Positions 1 through 8,300 of a DNA stretch of 36,559 nt are shown here, piece after piece. The notes beneath the pieces are model-generated. The model saw only the letters and a program-made list of their open reading frames with translations. It made no database searches and had not been told where the DNA came from. Numbering within the stretch: position 1 is the stretch's first letter; each line of letters opens with the position of its first letter. The DNA is from CANNDT01 sp945876205 (GTDB taxonomy: Bacteria; Acidobacteriota; Vicinamibacteria; Vicinamibacterales; UBA2999). Made by a program: the position numbers and the translations under genes. The stretch is from assembly GCA_947503365.1 (NCBI GenBank), contig CANNDT010000043.1:1-36559 (forward strand), in the 5' to 3' direction.

Positions 1-75
1 CCGCAGCTCGTCGCGGCACTCCGCGCGCGGGATCAACAACTCGGACTGGTCACCGACGTCGAGAAAGTTGCGTAG
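1..75 (+). CDS. C-terminal end of an unidentified protein (partial)
   Basis: The window opens inside a reading frame that runs 24 codons to a TAG at 73-75, ending in the residues VTDVEKVA. The piece is rich in Ala, Leu, Arg and Gln and is too short to assign to a family. It is called a gene end only because the frame is open from the first base and is followed by a stretch without any supported gene; it could also be a chance open frame. The upstream part lies outside the window. Confidence 0.4.
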   Translation, partial: PQLVAALRARDQQLGLVTDVEKVA

Positions 76-643
76 TCGTCAACCGAGCCGCCGCTGAATT
101 TCAACAGCCGACGGGACAACTCCCGTATCAATCGTTTCAACATTGCACGCGATCGTAAGGCCGGGTCGGGGAAGTGTCAACGCGGCCATCCCTTCTTGAC
201 GGTATTCACCGCTGGCCGGAACTCGAAAGCCTCTGGACCAAGATCGGGGCTAGGAGCAGCCATGCGTCCCATCGACAACGATCGCTGTCCGCGCTTGGTT
301 GCCAACCTCGCGGGATCGCCTCAAGAGGCCATGCTCGAGCTGGGCGGAGTCGAGGCGGTGGCGCCAGGATCGTCCCTTCGCGTCGCCCTTGGTCCCCATT
401 CGTGCCGGTGGCTCGCGCTGACACCTCAGGTCGCGGACTTGTCCGGCTCGTAGGTCCGCCTTTGGATAACGGTCAGACAGCGGAATGTGGTGCAGCTCAT
501 GGCGGCGTGCAGCGGCCGGCGCCAGGAGTTTGAGGGTCATATAGGCGCACGAATCCTGCCCCTCTTCTTCCTCCGAACAAGGGGTTGCGGCGCTATGCCG
601 CCTCTCCTTGGATGCCCCAAATGGTTAAGGAATCCTTCGGCCG
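76..643. other. No supported gene
   Basis: All six frames were considered. Several open frames of 60-120 codons overlap one another here on both strands, as is usual in high-GC DNA, but none shows a recognisable domain, a signal peptide or a convincing ribosome binding site with a protein-like composition. The best candidate is an ATG at 262 preceded by AGGAG, giving 63 residues with no recognisable family. I see no hairpin terminator or promoter that I would defend. The stretch may be decayed coding sequence. Confidence 0.4.
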
Positions 644-719
644 CAGACTGCTGCGTCGCTACGCCAAACCGGAACTGACGATGCACGATCACGGTTTGGC
701 TCCGGACGCATCCGTCCGC
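644..719 (-). repeat. Dispersed stem-loop repeat, copy A (inverted)
   Basis: This is the reverse complement of the sequence found at 1753-1820, with nearly every base conserved over about 70 positions. The core holds a 9-bp perfect inverted repeat, GCCAAACCG and CGGTTTGGC, separated by about 20 bases, next to a small palindrome of the form CGGA-TGCG-TCCG. It lies just downstream of the 3' end of the broken hydrolase gene and opposite in orientation to copy B on that gene's other side. No coding function is evident. REP-like or MITE-like behaviour is inferred from copy number and structure only. Confidence 0.8.
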
Positions 720-764
720 GGCCTCGGGCGCCGAGTTACCTCACGACGTGGGCTGCCCCGCCGT

Positions 765-1690
765 TCAGAAACGCGCGCGTACCCAAGCCGTGAGCAAACC
801 CTCATAGCCAGGCGCCGAGTACCACCAGAAGAAGGGTTGGGATTTTTCCCACTGGATTGTCAGATTGTGGACGGCTGCGGGAATGATTAGGGGTGTGTAG
901 TCTGGATTCCCCGCAATGCGCAGTGCGTTCCCGATTCCGGCAAGGCTTGGGGCTAGCGGAGTATTGCGATCGCGCTCGCCGTAAATTAGCAGCACCGGGA
1001 CGGGAAGCGATCAGTGGCGATATGGTTCCGCCTTGACTGTGGCCATAGATGCCCACGTGCGCCGCATTGACGCCCGGTTCCTGCTGGAGAAAGCGTACGG
1101 CGTTCACATAGTCTTCGGCTAACTCCTCATCGTTGATGGTTGTCCAGTTGCCTGTTGACTGCCCCACTCCTCTCTTATCGAAGACAAGCGCCGCAATCCC
1201 CGCGCGAGCGAAGCGATCGGCGAGGAAAAACGAGGTACCCCAGCGGCTCTCCGGACCGCTTCCATGGAGAAACACGATACCGGGATGCAATCCGCTTGTA
1301 CTTGGACGCAAGAGAGTTCCAGACAGCACAACATCGCCGTTGCGAAACGTGATCTCGTCACGGCGGTACGGCGGTGGCTCGACACCGATGGGGCGAAGAG
1401 AGAACGTTCCTGATTCCTTACCATCGCGAAAGGTTCCAGCTATCCGCTGCTCGGATACCACGCCGTCGAACACAAGTGGTGCGGAGTCGCCCTGTTGCCA
1501 GTGTATGTTCGGAGAAGAAAAAGCAACCTGGTCGAGCGGGTACTCAAGAACCCTCTGTGTCTCCGAAGTAAATCGGGCACTGAGAGCTCCGGCATCGGTT
1601 CGGAAATCGATGCGAACTGTTAGAACAGCGCCCTGCCGCTCCATAACGCCCTGCCAACGGCCAACAGGAGGGGCGTCGGAGGTGAGCTGA
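765..1690 (-). pseudogene. Broken alpha/beta-hydrolase (serine-hydrolase fold), both ends kept, middle lost
   Basis: One frame from about 1690 down to about 1010 encodes a beta-rich N-terminal region, then an alpha/beta-hydrolase core with the oxyanion-type segment FLHGSGPES and the nucleophile elbow GHSQGG. Right after the residues LIAS the frame changes, and the sequence resumes in another frame with VPVLLIYGERD, the strand that carries the catalytic Asp, followed by the His segment AAVHNLTIQ and a normal-looking C-terminus ending at 765. About 100 or more residues that intact relatives have between these points are missing, so this is an internal deletion with a frame change near 1008-1012. 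The N-terminus is also lost: codons in frame continue upstream of the first ATG (1644) to a TAG near 1690 without a start. Inverted copies of a stem-loop repeat sit on both sides. A functional product is unlikely. Confidence 0.8.
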
Positions 1691-1752
1691 ACCAGAGCGA
1701 CCTACGAAGGTCGCCCGCGGCAGGCCCTTAATGGACGGGCTGCGTGGCGAGA

Positions 1753-1820
1753 ACGGATGCGTCCGGAGCCAAACCGTGATCGTGCATCGTCAGTTCCGGT
1801 TTGGCGGAGCGACGCAGCAG
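1753..1820 (+). repeat. Dispersed stem-loop repeat, copy B
   Basis: This copy has the uninterrupted form of the element: a CGGATGCGTCCG mini-palindrome, then GCCAAACCG (1768-1776), a loop of 20 bases, and the complementary arm CGGTTTGGC (1797-1805), followed by a conserved tail ending GACGCAGCAG. It lies upstream of the truncated hydrolase gene, in opposite orientation to copy A and the same orientation as copy C (9240-9350). It sits in the space between the hydrolase remnant and the end of the cytochrome gene. Confidence 0.8.
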
Positions 1821-1862
1821 TTCTCGACCCGCAGCGCGGTGACACGAACGTGGCCGACGAGG

Positions 1863-2819
1863 TTAAGGGGGTGTGCAGCGGCCGGCGGCGGTCGGGACGT
1901 CGCGATAGACGCGATGGCAGTTCGCGCACGCGTCGGAGATCACGTTGGTGACTTCGGCGACGGTCGCCTGATCGCGCGTTTGCGACGCTTTGTAGGCCGC
2001 GCGGCCAGCGTCGACCAGGCCCTGGACGTACTGCTGCCAGTCGGCGCGATCGACGGGAGCGGGCTTGCCGTTCTCGCAGCGGCGTCCGGGGATCATCAGC
2101 ATCGGTCCGGCTTCGGCGATCGCGATCGCCGCCGCATCCACCATCTGCCACGGCTGGTACACGTCGCCGTACCGCACGGTCGTCGACGCAGCCTCGGGAC
2201 GGGTACCGCTGGTGCGCGCGCCGGGATCCTGCGTCTGCACGTCGAAGAGGACGTTCGAGCTCGGAAACAACACGCCGCGCATGACCTGATTCACCGTGCC
2301 GGTCGCGGGAAACGAGGTGGTCGCGGCTGGTGTCGCGGCGGGCCGTGAAGGCCCGCCCCGCATCGAGTCCAGCGCGACCTGCTTGAGCGCGGCTTCCGCG
2401 AGATCCGCCGCCCCGGCCGGAGCCTGGTTGCCCTGCAGCACGTAGGCAACCACGTCAATCGCCTGCGGCCGCGTCAGCGTCTTCGGCGCATCCAGCGGCA
2501 TCGTGTTGTGAACCTTGTCGACGAGCTCGGCGAGCGACAGGCCTCCCCAGATACCGAGGAACGCCTGCCCCGTCAGCGGAGGGCCGAGGTCGCCATCGAG
2601 CTTTGCGCCGTGACACGCGACGCACTTCTCCGTGTACACCGCCTCACCGCGCTTCGCCTGCGCCGCGCTATAGACCGCATCCTTCGTCGTCCGTCCCTGC
2701 TGCGCATCAAGTCGCAACGCGAACACCCCGAACAACGAACACACGAACACAGAACCTAGAACCCCGAACCGAACCTGAACACGAACCTGGAACCAAGAAC
2801 CCGGAACCGAGAACCTCAT
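1863..2819 (-). CDS. Exported di-haem cytochrome c
   Basis: The 318-residue protein has two haem-binding motifs: CVACH (C66, C69, H70) in a standard class I domain preceded by the usual GEAVYTEKC context, and CANCH (C298, C301, H302) close to the C-terminus in a context (ISDACANCHRVYRD) reminiscent of cytochrome c'-like ends. Residues 1-40 form an export signal with basic residues and a hydrophobic stretch. It should be a periplasmic electron carrier. The ATG at 2819 overlaps the stop of the upstream gene in an ATGA, supporting this start and translational coupling. It is the last gene of a four-gene minus-strand operon (5144 to 1863). Oddly, the codons of the signal peptide are a run of GGTTC-type tandem repeats. 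The redox partner is unknown; the two upstream exported proteins are candidates by position only. Confidence 0.85.
   Translation of the reverse strand: MRFSVPGSWFQVRVQVRFGVLGSVFVCSLFGVFALRLDAQQGRTTKDAVYSAAQAKRGEAVYTEKCVACHGAKLDGDLGPPLTGQAFLGIWGGLSLAELVDKVHNTMPLDAPKTLTRPQAIDVVAYVLQGNQAPAGAADLAEAALKQVALDSMRGGPSRPAATPAATTSFPATGTVNQVMRGVLFPSSNVLFDVQTQDPGARTSGTRPEAASTTVRYGDVYQPWQMVDAAAIAIAEAGPMLMIPGRRCENGKPAPVDRADWQQYVQGLVDAGRAAYKASQTRDQATVAEVTNVISDACANCHRVYRDVPTAAGRCTPP
2719..2816. repeat. Degenerate GAACC/GGTTC short tandem repeat
   Basis: Nearly 100 bases are built from variants of GAACC and GAACAC repeated with a period of about 6-8 bases on the plus strand, which read as GGTTC variants on the minus strand. 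The run covers the first codons of the cytochrome c gene and stops at the stop codon of the preceding gene. Similar short-period degenerate runs of different sequence occur in other spacers of this window (8603-8640, 16415-16442). Confidence 0.8.
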
Positions 2820-3886
2820 TTGCTTTCCTGCTCCTTCAGCCGCTGCTCGATCACCGCTTTCCCATCACCGCGCGGGTTGGGCGCCGGCGCGGCAATCTTT
2901 CCCGCCTCCTGCAAGCGTGCGTTCTTCAGCGTCGAGAAAATGTCCTGGTTGTTTTCGTTGCAGGCGTATTCGAGCATCGGCCCGCTGATACGGTGCATCG
3001 GCAGCTCCACCGTCCACGGCCTGGTCCACGTCGACGGATCGTCGACCGTGTAGGTCAGCGTGATCAGGTCATTGGCCGTGCGCGTGAATCGCTCGGTGAG
3101 TGTGAAGGTGGGCGTCATCGCAAGCGCCGGCGGCGTGCCGGGCGAGCCCATGAAGTCGCGCTTCGGGCTGAAGTGGATCGTCTCGACGACCAGCGTGTCG
3201 CCCTCCCAGTGCCCGCGCGAGTCTCCGGCATACATCGGGACGGTGCCATGCGGACGGCCATCGAGCGGGATGATCCGGCGCTCGGTGTTCCATTCGTAGG
3301 TGAGCACGATCCAGTCCTTCGACTGGACGATGTGATAGTTGCTGCCGTAGGGGGCGACGATCGACGGCACCGCGCGATCGTGGAAGACGCACCAGACGGC
3401 CCCTCGCTCATCACGCCACGTCCGCTCGAGTGGACCGTTGGCGCGGCTTTCCGCGACGCGGTCGGCTGCGCGCTTCTGCGCCTCGGCGGTCAACGCCGGG
3501 ATCCGGCCGTCGGCCGGATCGATGACCAGCGACGTGCGGCGATTCGGCTTCGCGCCGCTCTGCACCGGCGTCGCGCCGAAGTCGCTGTTGCTGTAGTGGA
3601 CGATCTGCTCCTGCGAGTCGGCGACCGCCCTGTTGAACGCGTCGATCGATTCCTTCTCGGTGTAGAACGGCTTGTTCGCCAGCGGTCTCGGCCGCTCGAA
3701 CGGCGTGTAGGTCAGGTTGGTCCAGAAGCCCTGGAGGTCGGGCCGGCCATCCGGCGTGCGCGGCGCGCGATACGCGGGCGCCTGTCCCGAGCGAAGTCGA
3801 GGGGCCGTCGGCGCGTCCTGCGCCGCCGCGGTGAGCGGCGCGAGAAGCACGACGAGAGCAACCATCGCAGCAGATCGGTAGGTCAT
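2816..3886 (-). CDS. Exported protein of unknown function, paralogue of the upstream gene
   Basis: The 356-residue product starts with a clear signal peptide (about residues 1-23, ending AAAQD). The mature part contains YRAPRTPDGRPDLQGFW and, later, a block with HWEGDTLVVET and a WTRPWTVELPM segment. The same landmarks occur in the product of the neighbouring gene (3889-4725), so the two are related. I recognise this as a family frequent in Acidobacteriota but know of no established activity. It begins 3 bases after the upstream stop and its own stop overlaps the next start (ATGA), so it is central in the operon. A short dispersed repeat adds the in-frame residues PRLRSGQA directly behind the signal peptide. 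Secretion to the periplasm or cell surface is inferred. Confidence 0.8.
   Translation of the reverse strand: MTYRSAAMVALVVLLAPLTAAAQDAPTAPRLRSGQAPAYRAPRTPDGRPDLQGFWTNLTYTPFERPRPLANKPFYTEKESIDAFNRAVADSQEQIVHYSNSDFGATPVQSGAKPNRRTSLVIDPADGRIPALTAEAQKRAADRVAESRANGPLERTWRDERGAVWCVFHDRAVPSIVAPYGSNYHIVQSKDWIVLTYEWNTERRIIPLDGRPHGTVPMYAGDSRGHWEGDTLVVETIHFSPKRDFMGSPGTPPALAMTPTFTLTERFTRTANDLITLTYTVDDPSTWTRPWTVELPMHRISGPMLEYACNENNQDIFSTLKNARLQEAGKIAAPAPNPRGDGKAVIEQRLKEQESK
3781..3804 (-). repeat. Short dispersed repeat inserted in frame
   Basis: On the minus strand this reads CCCCTCGACTTCGC followed by TCGGGACAGG and encodes PRLRSGQA, a string that is absent from the equivalent place of the paralogue 3889-4725. 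I recall this motif as a widespread short repeat in several environmental bacterial genomes, often read as RLRSGQA when it falls in coding DNA. It sits between the signal peptide and the conserved part of the protein, where an extra eight residues are easily tolerated. Confidence 0.6.
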
Positions 3887-3888
3887 GA

Positions 3889-4725
3889 CTAGTTGGCTTT
3901 CTGGTACTTGCCGTAGAGCAAATCGCCCACGAAATCCTCACACTTGTATTCGCCGAGCTCCATGTTGGGTTCGACGCGCCGGTAGAGCGGCATGCTGATC
4001 GTCCACGGGCGCGTGTAGACGTTGGGATCCTCGATCGTCGCCTCGTACGACAGGTGATCGCGATCCGTGCGGCGGATGCGTTCGACCACGTGCAGGCCGT
4101 CGGTGTGGTAGTTGCCCGCGCGATCGAGGAACCTCACGTTGATGGCGCCCTCGGCATCGAGCGCGCCGATCGTGCTGCCCATGAACCCGCGGCTGTCGAT
4201 GACCAGCGTCTCGCCGTCCCACTTCCCGTTCGACCATCCCATCCAGGTGTCGGTGGGAGGAGCGGTCGTGCTGTTCATGTTGATCGTCCGCTGCGCGGTC
4301 GCGAACTCCGAGAGCATGAGAATGTCGGAGTTCGACTGCACGATCTGCACGGGATACGGCATGTACATCATGCGCGGCACGCCGGGCAGGTAGCACTTGA
4401 TCTCGGCGTCTTCGCGGAGGGCGTTGGCGGCGTACTTCTTCTTCAACGCCAGCGCTTCGGGCTTGTACGGAATCGGACCGCCGATGACGACGCCCGGTCC
4501 GGGAGGCACGGCGTAGGCCGCGCCCAGTTGCGCGACCGGCCCTGGTGCGGCCTCGTGGGCCTCGAGATCCCAGTGGGCGGTGTTGAGCGCCTGCCAGAAC
4601 CCGTTCAAATCGGGTTGCCCAGCGGCCGTGCGCGGCGCGCGATACGCCGCCTGACCTTCACCCGGCCGAGCGAATGCAAACAGCAGGCATCCGGCCACCA
4701 GGGCCAGCGCGAGCGTCGCCTTCAC
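3889..4725 (-). CDS. Exported protein of unknown function
   Basis: The 278-residue product has a signal peptide (about residues 1-25) followed by YRAPRTAAGQPDLNGFW, the same opening as in the downstream gene 2816-3886. It also shares a block around KWDGETLVIDS and a YTRPWTISMPLYRR segment. No haem, metal or nucleotide motif is visible. The start ATG overlaps the stop of the DUF6152-like gene by four bases (ATGA), so the three proteins and the cytochrome are probably made from one message. The pairing of two paralogues with a DUF6152-like protein and a cytochrome c suggests an exported redox or cell-envelope function, but this is inference from context only. Confidence 0.8.
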   Translation of the reverse strand: MKATLALALVAGCLLFAFARPGEGQAAYRAPRTAAGQPDLNGFWQALNTAHWDLEAHEAAPGPVAQLGAAYAVPPGPGVVIGGPIPYKPEALALKKKYAANALREDAEIKCYLPGVPRMMYMPYPVQIVQSNSDILMLSEFATAQRTINMNSTTAPPTDTWMGWSNGKWDGETLVIDSRGFMGSTIGALDAEGAINVRFLDRAGNYHTDGLHVVERIRRTDRDHLSYEATIEDPNVYTRPWTISMPLYRRVEPNMELGEYKCEDFVGDLLYGKYQKAN

Positions 4726-5144
4726 TTCAGATTTCCGCGCGCCTTGGCTGTGGCTTCGGCACCTTCATTGGCCAGGAAGAACTCCTTGCCGTCGGCTCGC
4801 TCGTACTTCACGCCGGCGACCAGGTTGGATCCGTCTCTCGAGCCGTAGCCGTGGACGGTGAGCTCTTCGCCAATCTTGAGGGTGTCTTTGGTGATCCCGT
4901 TGCGAATCAGGCCGTTGGGCGGGCCGCCCTCGATACCCCACTTGCTGACCACGCCGTCGTCGCCCTTGACGTCGATCCAGATCCACCCGTGCGGGTTGAC
5001 CAGTTCCACCTTGGCGATGGTCCCCTTGAGCACCAGCGGCTTGTCTTCGCTGAAGACGGTGTTCCAGGAATGATGAGCGCTCATCGGCACCCAATTCAGG
5101 CTAACAATGATGCCAGCGAGCAATCCAATCGTCCGCGCCTTCAT
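4722..5144 (-). CDS. DUF6152-like small exported protein
   Basis: The start is the ATG at 5144, eight bases behind AAGGAG; a longer open frame from 5195 lacks such a site. The 140-residue product has a signal peptide (about 1-23, ending PMSAHHSW) and a compact beta-rich domain with LVLKGTIAKVELVNPHGWI near its beginning and GEELTVHGYGSRDG further on. This layout, with HHSW after the signal and an NPHxW motif, is what I know of the DUF6152 family, whose function is not established. It is the first gene of the operon that continues to 1863, and it is divergent from the TonB-dependent receptor at 5318 with about 170 bases between the two starts. Confidence 0.8.
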   Translation of the reverse strand: MKARTIGLLAGIIVSLNWVPMSAHHSWNTVFSEDKPLVLKGTIAKVELVNPHGWIWIDVKGDDGVVSKWGIEGGPPNGLIRNGITKDTLKIGEELTVHGYGSRDGSNLVAGVKYERADGKEFFLANEGAEATAKARGNLK

Positions 5145-5232
5145 GTCCGTGACTCCTTTCTTTCTTCCCGGGAGAGACTCTCGATGATCGGGCAATGGCG
5201 GTCAAGTGTAGGACACAAAGAGCGTTAGTGGC

Positions 5233-5260
5233 TTGACAGGACCGCTGCACGCTCTATAGT
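5233..5260 (+). promoter_or_regulatory. Sigma70-type promoter of the TonB-dependent receptor gene
   Basis: A perfect -35 box TTGACA (5233-5238) is followed after 16 bases by TATAGT (5255-5260), one base from the -10 consensus. It lies 58 bases before the receptor's ATG (5318), in the space between two divergent genes, and is the best promoter match noticed in the window. Confidence 0.75.
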
Positions 5261-5317
5261 AAGCCGCATCCAACTCATATCAGTTTGTAGAGGTTTCGCT
5301 TGAGGGAGAAGAACGTA

Positions 5318-8300
5318 ATGAAGGGATTTCTGAGGGTGTTATGTGCAACCTCACTCGGCCTGCTTTTGGCCGCATCTGCGTTCGCGCAGATTTCAACCGC
5401 ACAGCTCGCGGGCAAGGTTACTGACAATAGCGGGGCGGTGCTGCCGGGCGTGACCGTCACCATGACCCAGGCTGAAACCGGCGCCGCCCGTAGCGTCGTC
5501 ACCGACGCCGAGGGCGCGTATCTGGTGTCCAACCTGCCTCCGGGTCCGTATCGGCTCGAGGTCGCACTTTCGGGTTTCAAGACCTACGTGCAGACCGGCA
5601 TCGTCATGCAGGTCGCGGCGACCCCCACCATCAACGTGGCGCTGGACCTCGGAGGCCTGGAAGAAACGGTCACCGTTGAAGCCGCGGCGCCGCTGGTGGA
5701 CGTCAAGAGCGCCGGCGTCAGCGAGGTAGTCGAGAGCGAGCGCATCGTCGAGCTGCCCCTCCAGGGCCGTCAGGTGACGTCGCTCCTTGTGCTGGCCGGC
5801 GCCGCCGTCAACACCGGCAGCCCGAACAGCCGGAGCTTTGCGGGCGCGGTCAACGTCGCCGTCGCCGGTGGCCTGCCGTTCGGCGTGGCCTACCTGCTCG
5901 ACGGCGCCATGCACAACGACTCGCAGAACAACGCCAACCTGCCGCTGCCCTTTCCGGACGCGCTGCAGGAGTTCCGCGTCGCCACGACCGGCCTGACGGC
6001 GCAGAACGGCATGCACTCGGGTGCCTCCGTCAACGCCATCACCAAGTCGGGCACCAACAACTTCCACGGCAACCTCTTCGAGTTCAATCGTGACAAGCGC
6101 TTCAACGCCACCGACCCGTTCGCGCGCGTCGTCAACGGCGAGCGCGTCGATGACGGCCTGCAGCGCAACCAGTACGGCGGCACCGCCGGCGGGCCGATCC
6201 TGAAGGACAAGCTGTTCTTCTTCGGCGGCTACCAGGGGACCAACGTCCACCAGACGCCCTCGGGCAACATCGCGTTCGTCCCGACCGAGGCGATGCTGCG
6301 CGGCGACTTCAGGGATTTCGCGTCGGCGGCCTGCAACGGCGGGACGGCGATCAGCCTGCGGGCGCCGTTCGTGGGCAACCAGGTCGACCCGGCGCGTTTC
6401 AGTCCCGCGGCGCTGAAGCTCGTCTCCTACCTGCCGAAGGCCGACGACCAGCGGTGCGGCCAGCTCACCTACGAGCAGCCGGCCGACGGCAAGTCGGGAC
6501 AGGGGGTGGGCCGCGTCGACTTCCAGATGGGGGCCAACCACTCGATCTTCGGGCGCTACATGGCGACGTTCGACAAGGCGCCGGCGCCGTATGCGCAGAC
6601 CAACAACGTGCTGACGCTGGCGGGCGCGGGCGGCATCGATAACCTCGCGCAGTCGCTGACGCTCGGCGACACGAAGGTGCTCGGCAACAACTTCGTCAAC
6701 TCGCTGCGCATTGCGTTCAACCGCACGTCCATCAACCGCGGCAGTCCCGCGTTCTTCGATCCCGTCGACCTCGGCGTGAAGAACTTCTACACCTACCGCG
6801 ACGGCGAGTCGGTGTTCAACGTCAACGGCGGATTCAACATTTCGGCGGCCACGTCCACGACGGGGATCTTCTGGACCAACTCCTACCAGGCGGCTGACGA
6901 CATCACGCTCGTGCGCGGGCGCCACCAGCTCGGGCTCGGTGCGAATTACGCCTACTGGAAGTCGTCGCAGACCTCGCACGCGCGGTCCGGCGGCAGCTGG
7001 ATGTTCAACGGCCAGACGACCGGACGCGGGCTGTCGGACCTGCTGGTCGGAGCCGTCGGCAGTCTCGAGCACGGCGTGCCGAACCTGCTGGTCATGGACA
7101 TGCACTACATCGGCCTCTACGCGCAGGACGCTTGGAGGCTGAGCGACCGCGTGACGTTCAACTACGGCCTGCGCTGGGAGCCGTTCCTGGGTCAGCAGAT
7201 GCTCTACGGCGGCGCCACGAATTTCAACCACGATAACTTCGTCAACAACGTGAAGAGCACGGTGTTCGTCAACGCACCCGCCGGACTGCTGTATCCGGGT
7301 GACGCGGGCTTCCCGGGGGGCAAGAGCGGCTACGAGAAGCGGTGGCTCGACTTCTCGCCGCGCGCGGGCATTGCATGGGACGTGAATGGCGACGGACGCC
7401 TGGCATTCCGCTCGTCCTACGGCCTGACCTACGACTTCGTCAGCGGCGACTTCATGAACATCAATGCGTCGGCTCCGCCGTGGGGTAACCGCTCACTGAT
7501 CACCACTACGATCTTCGACGATCCCTACTCGGTGGTCGGCGGCAACCCGCACCCGATTGCCACCAACGCCAGCACGATCTTCCCGACGGCTGGCGCGTTC
7601 GGGGTGATGGATCCGAACATCCAGGAGCCGCGCGTCCAGTCCTGGAACGTGACACTCGAGAAGCAGCTCGGGACCAACTACTCGGTGACGGCCAACTATC
7701 TCGGCCGCTACACGGATCACCTGTGGGCGCAGGTCGGCTTGAACCCCGGCGTGTACCTCGGCCTTGGCCCGTGCGTGATCAACGGCGTGTCGTTCCCGGT
7801 CTGCAGCACCAACGCGAACCTGAATCAGCGCCGGAAGTTGACGCTGGAGAATCCGAGACAGGGCGCGCCGCTTGGCTTCGTCGATCAATACAACTCGGTC
7901 GGCTGGCAGACCTACCAGGGCGTGCGGTTGACAATGACCCGGCGGGCGGGGCCCAACGGTGTGACCGTCAACGGCAACTACACCCTGGCCAAGTGCGAGG
8001 GCACGGCGACGCCGGGGAGCTTTGCCCAGATCGCCAGCGGCTACACCAACCCGGACGACCCCGACATGGACAAGGGGCACTGCGATCAGGACCGCACGCA
8101 CCTCGTGAACGCCAGCCTGGGCTACATGACGCCCGAGGTCGGCAACGCGGTGGCGAGGGCGCTGGTCTCGAACTGGCGGGTGTCGGGCATCCTCTCGGCG
8201 CGGTCGGGCGCGTGGCTCAACATCATCACCGGTGTGGACAACGCGCTGACCGGGCAGATCGGCCAGCGTCCCAACCAGGTGTCGGATGACGTCTACGGTG

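Noticed and set aside
622..1868. GTTAAGG boxes near the stem-loop copies as possible integron recombination boxes
   Set aside because: No complementary partner box or attC-like stem is attached to either, unlike the clear pairs at 19451-21503.
507..1887. A 15-base match (GTGCAGCGGCCGGCG) at 507-521 and 1873-1887 as a possible border repeat of the hydrolase unit
   Set aside because: Same orientation, no extension on either side, and one copy is within the cytochrome c coding end; in GC-rich DNA such a match can be chance.
2603..3892. A 429-codon plus-strand frame opposite the exported-protein gene
   Set aside because: Arg/His-rich antisense shadow with no recognisable motif; the minus strand has signal peptide, start-stop coupling and a paralogue.
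5393..7231. A 612-codon open frame on the minus strand inside the TonB-dependent receptor gene
   Set aside because: Shadow of codon use in a high-GC gene; Arg/Val/Ala-rich composition with no domain, while the plus strand encodes a complete receptor.
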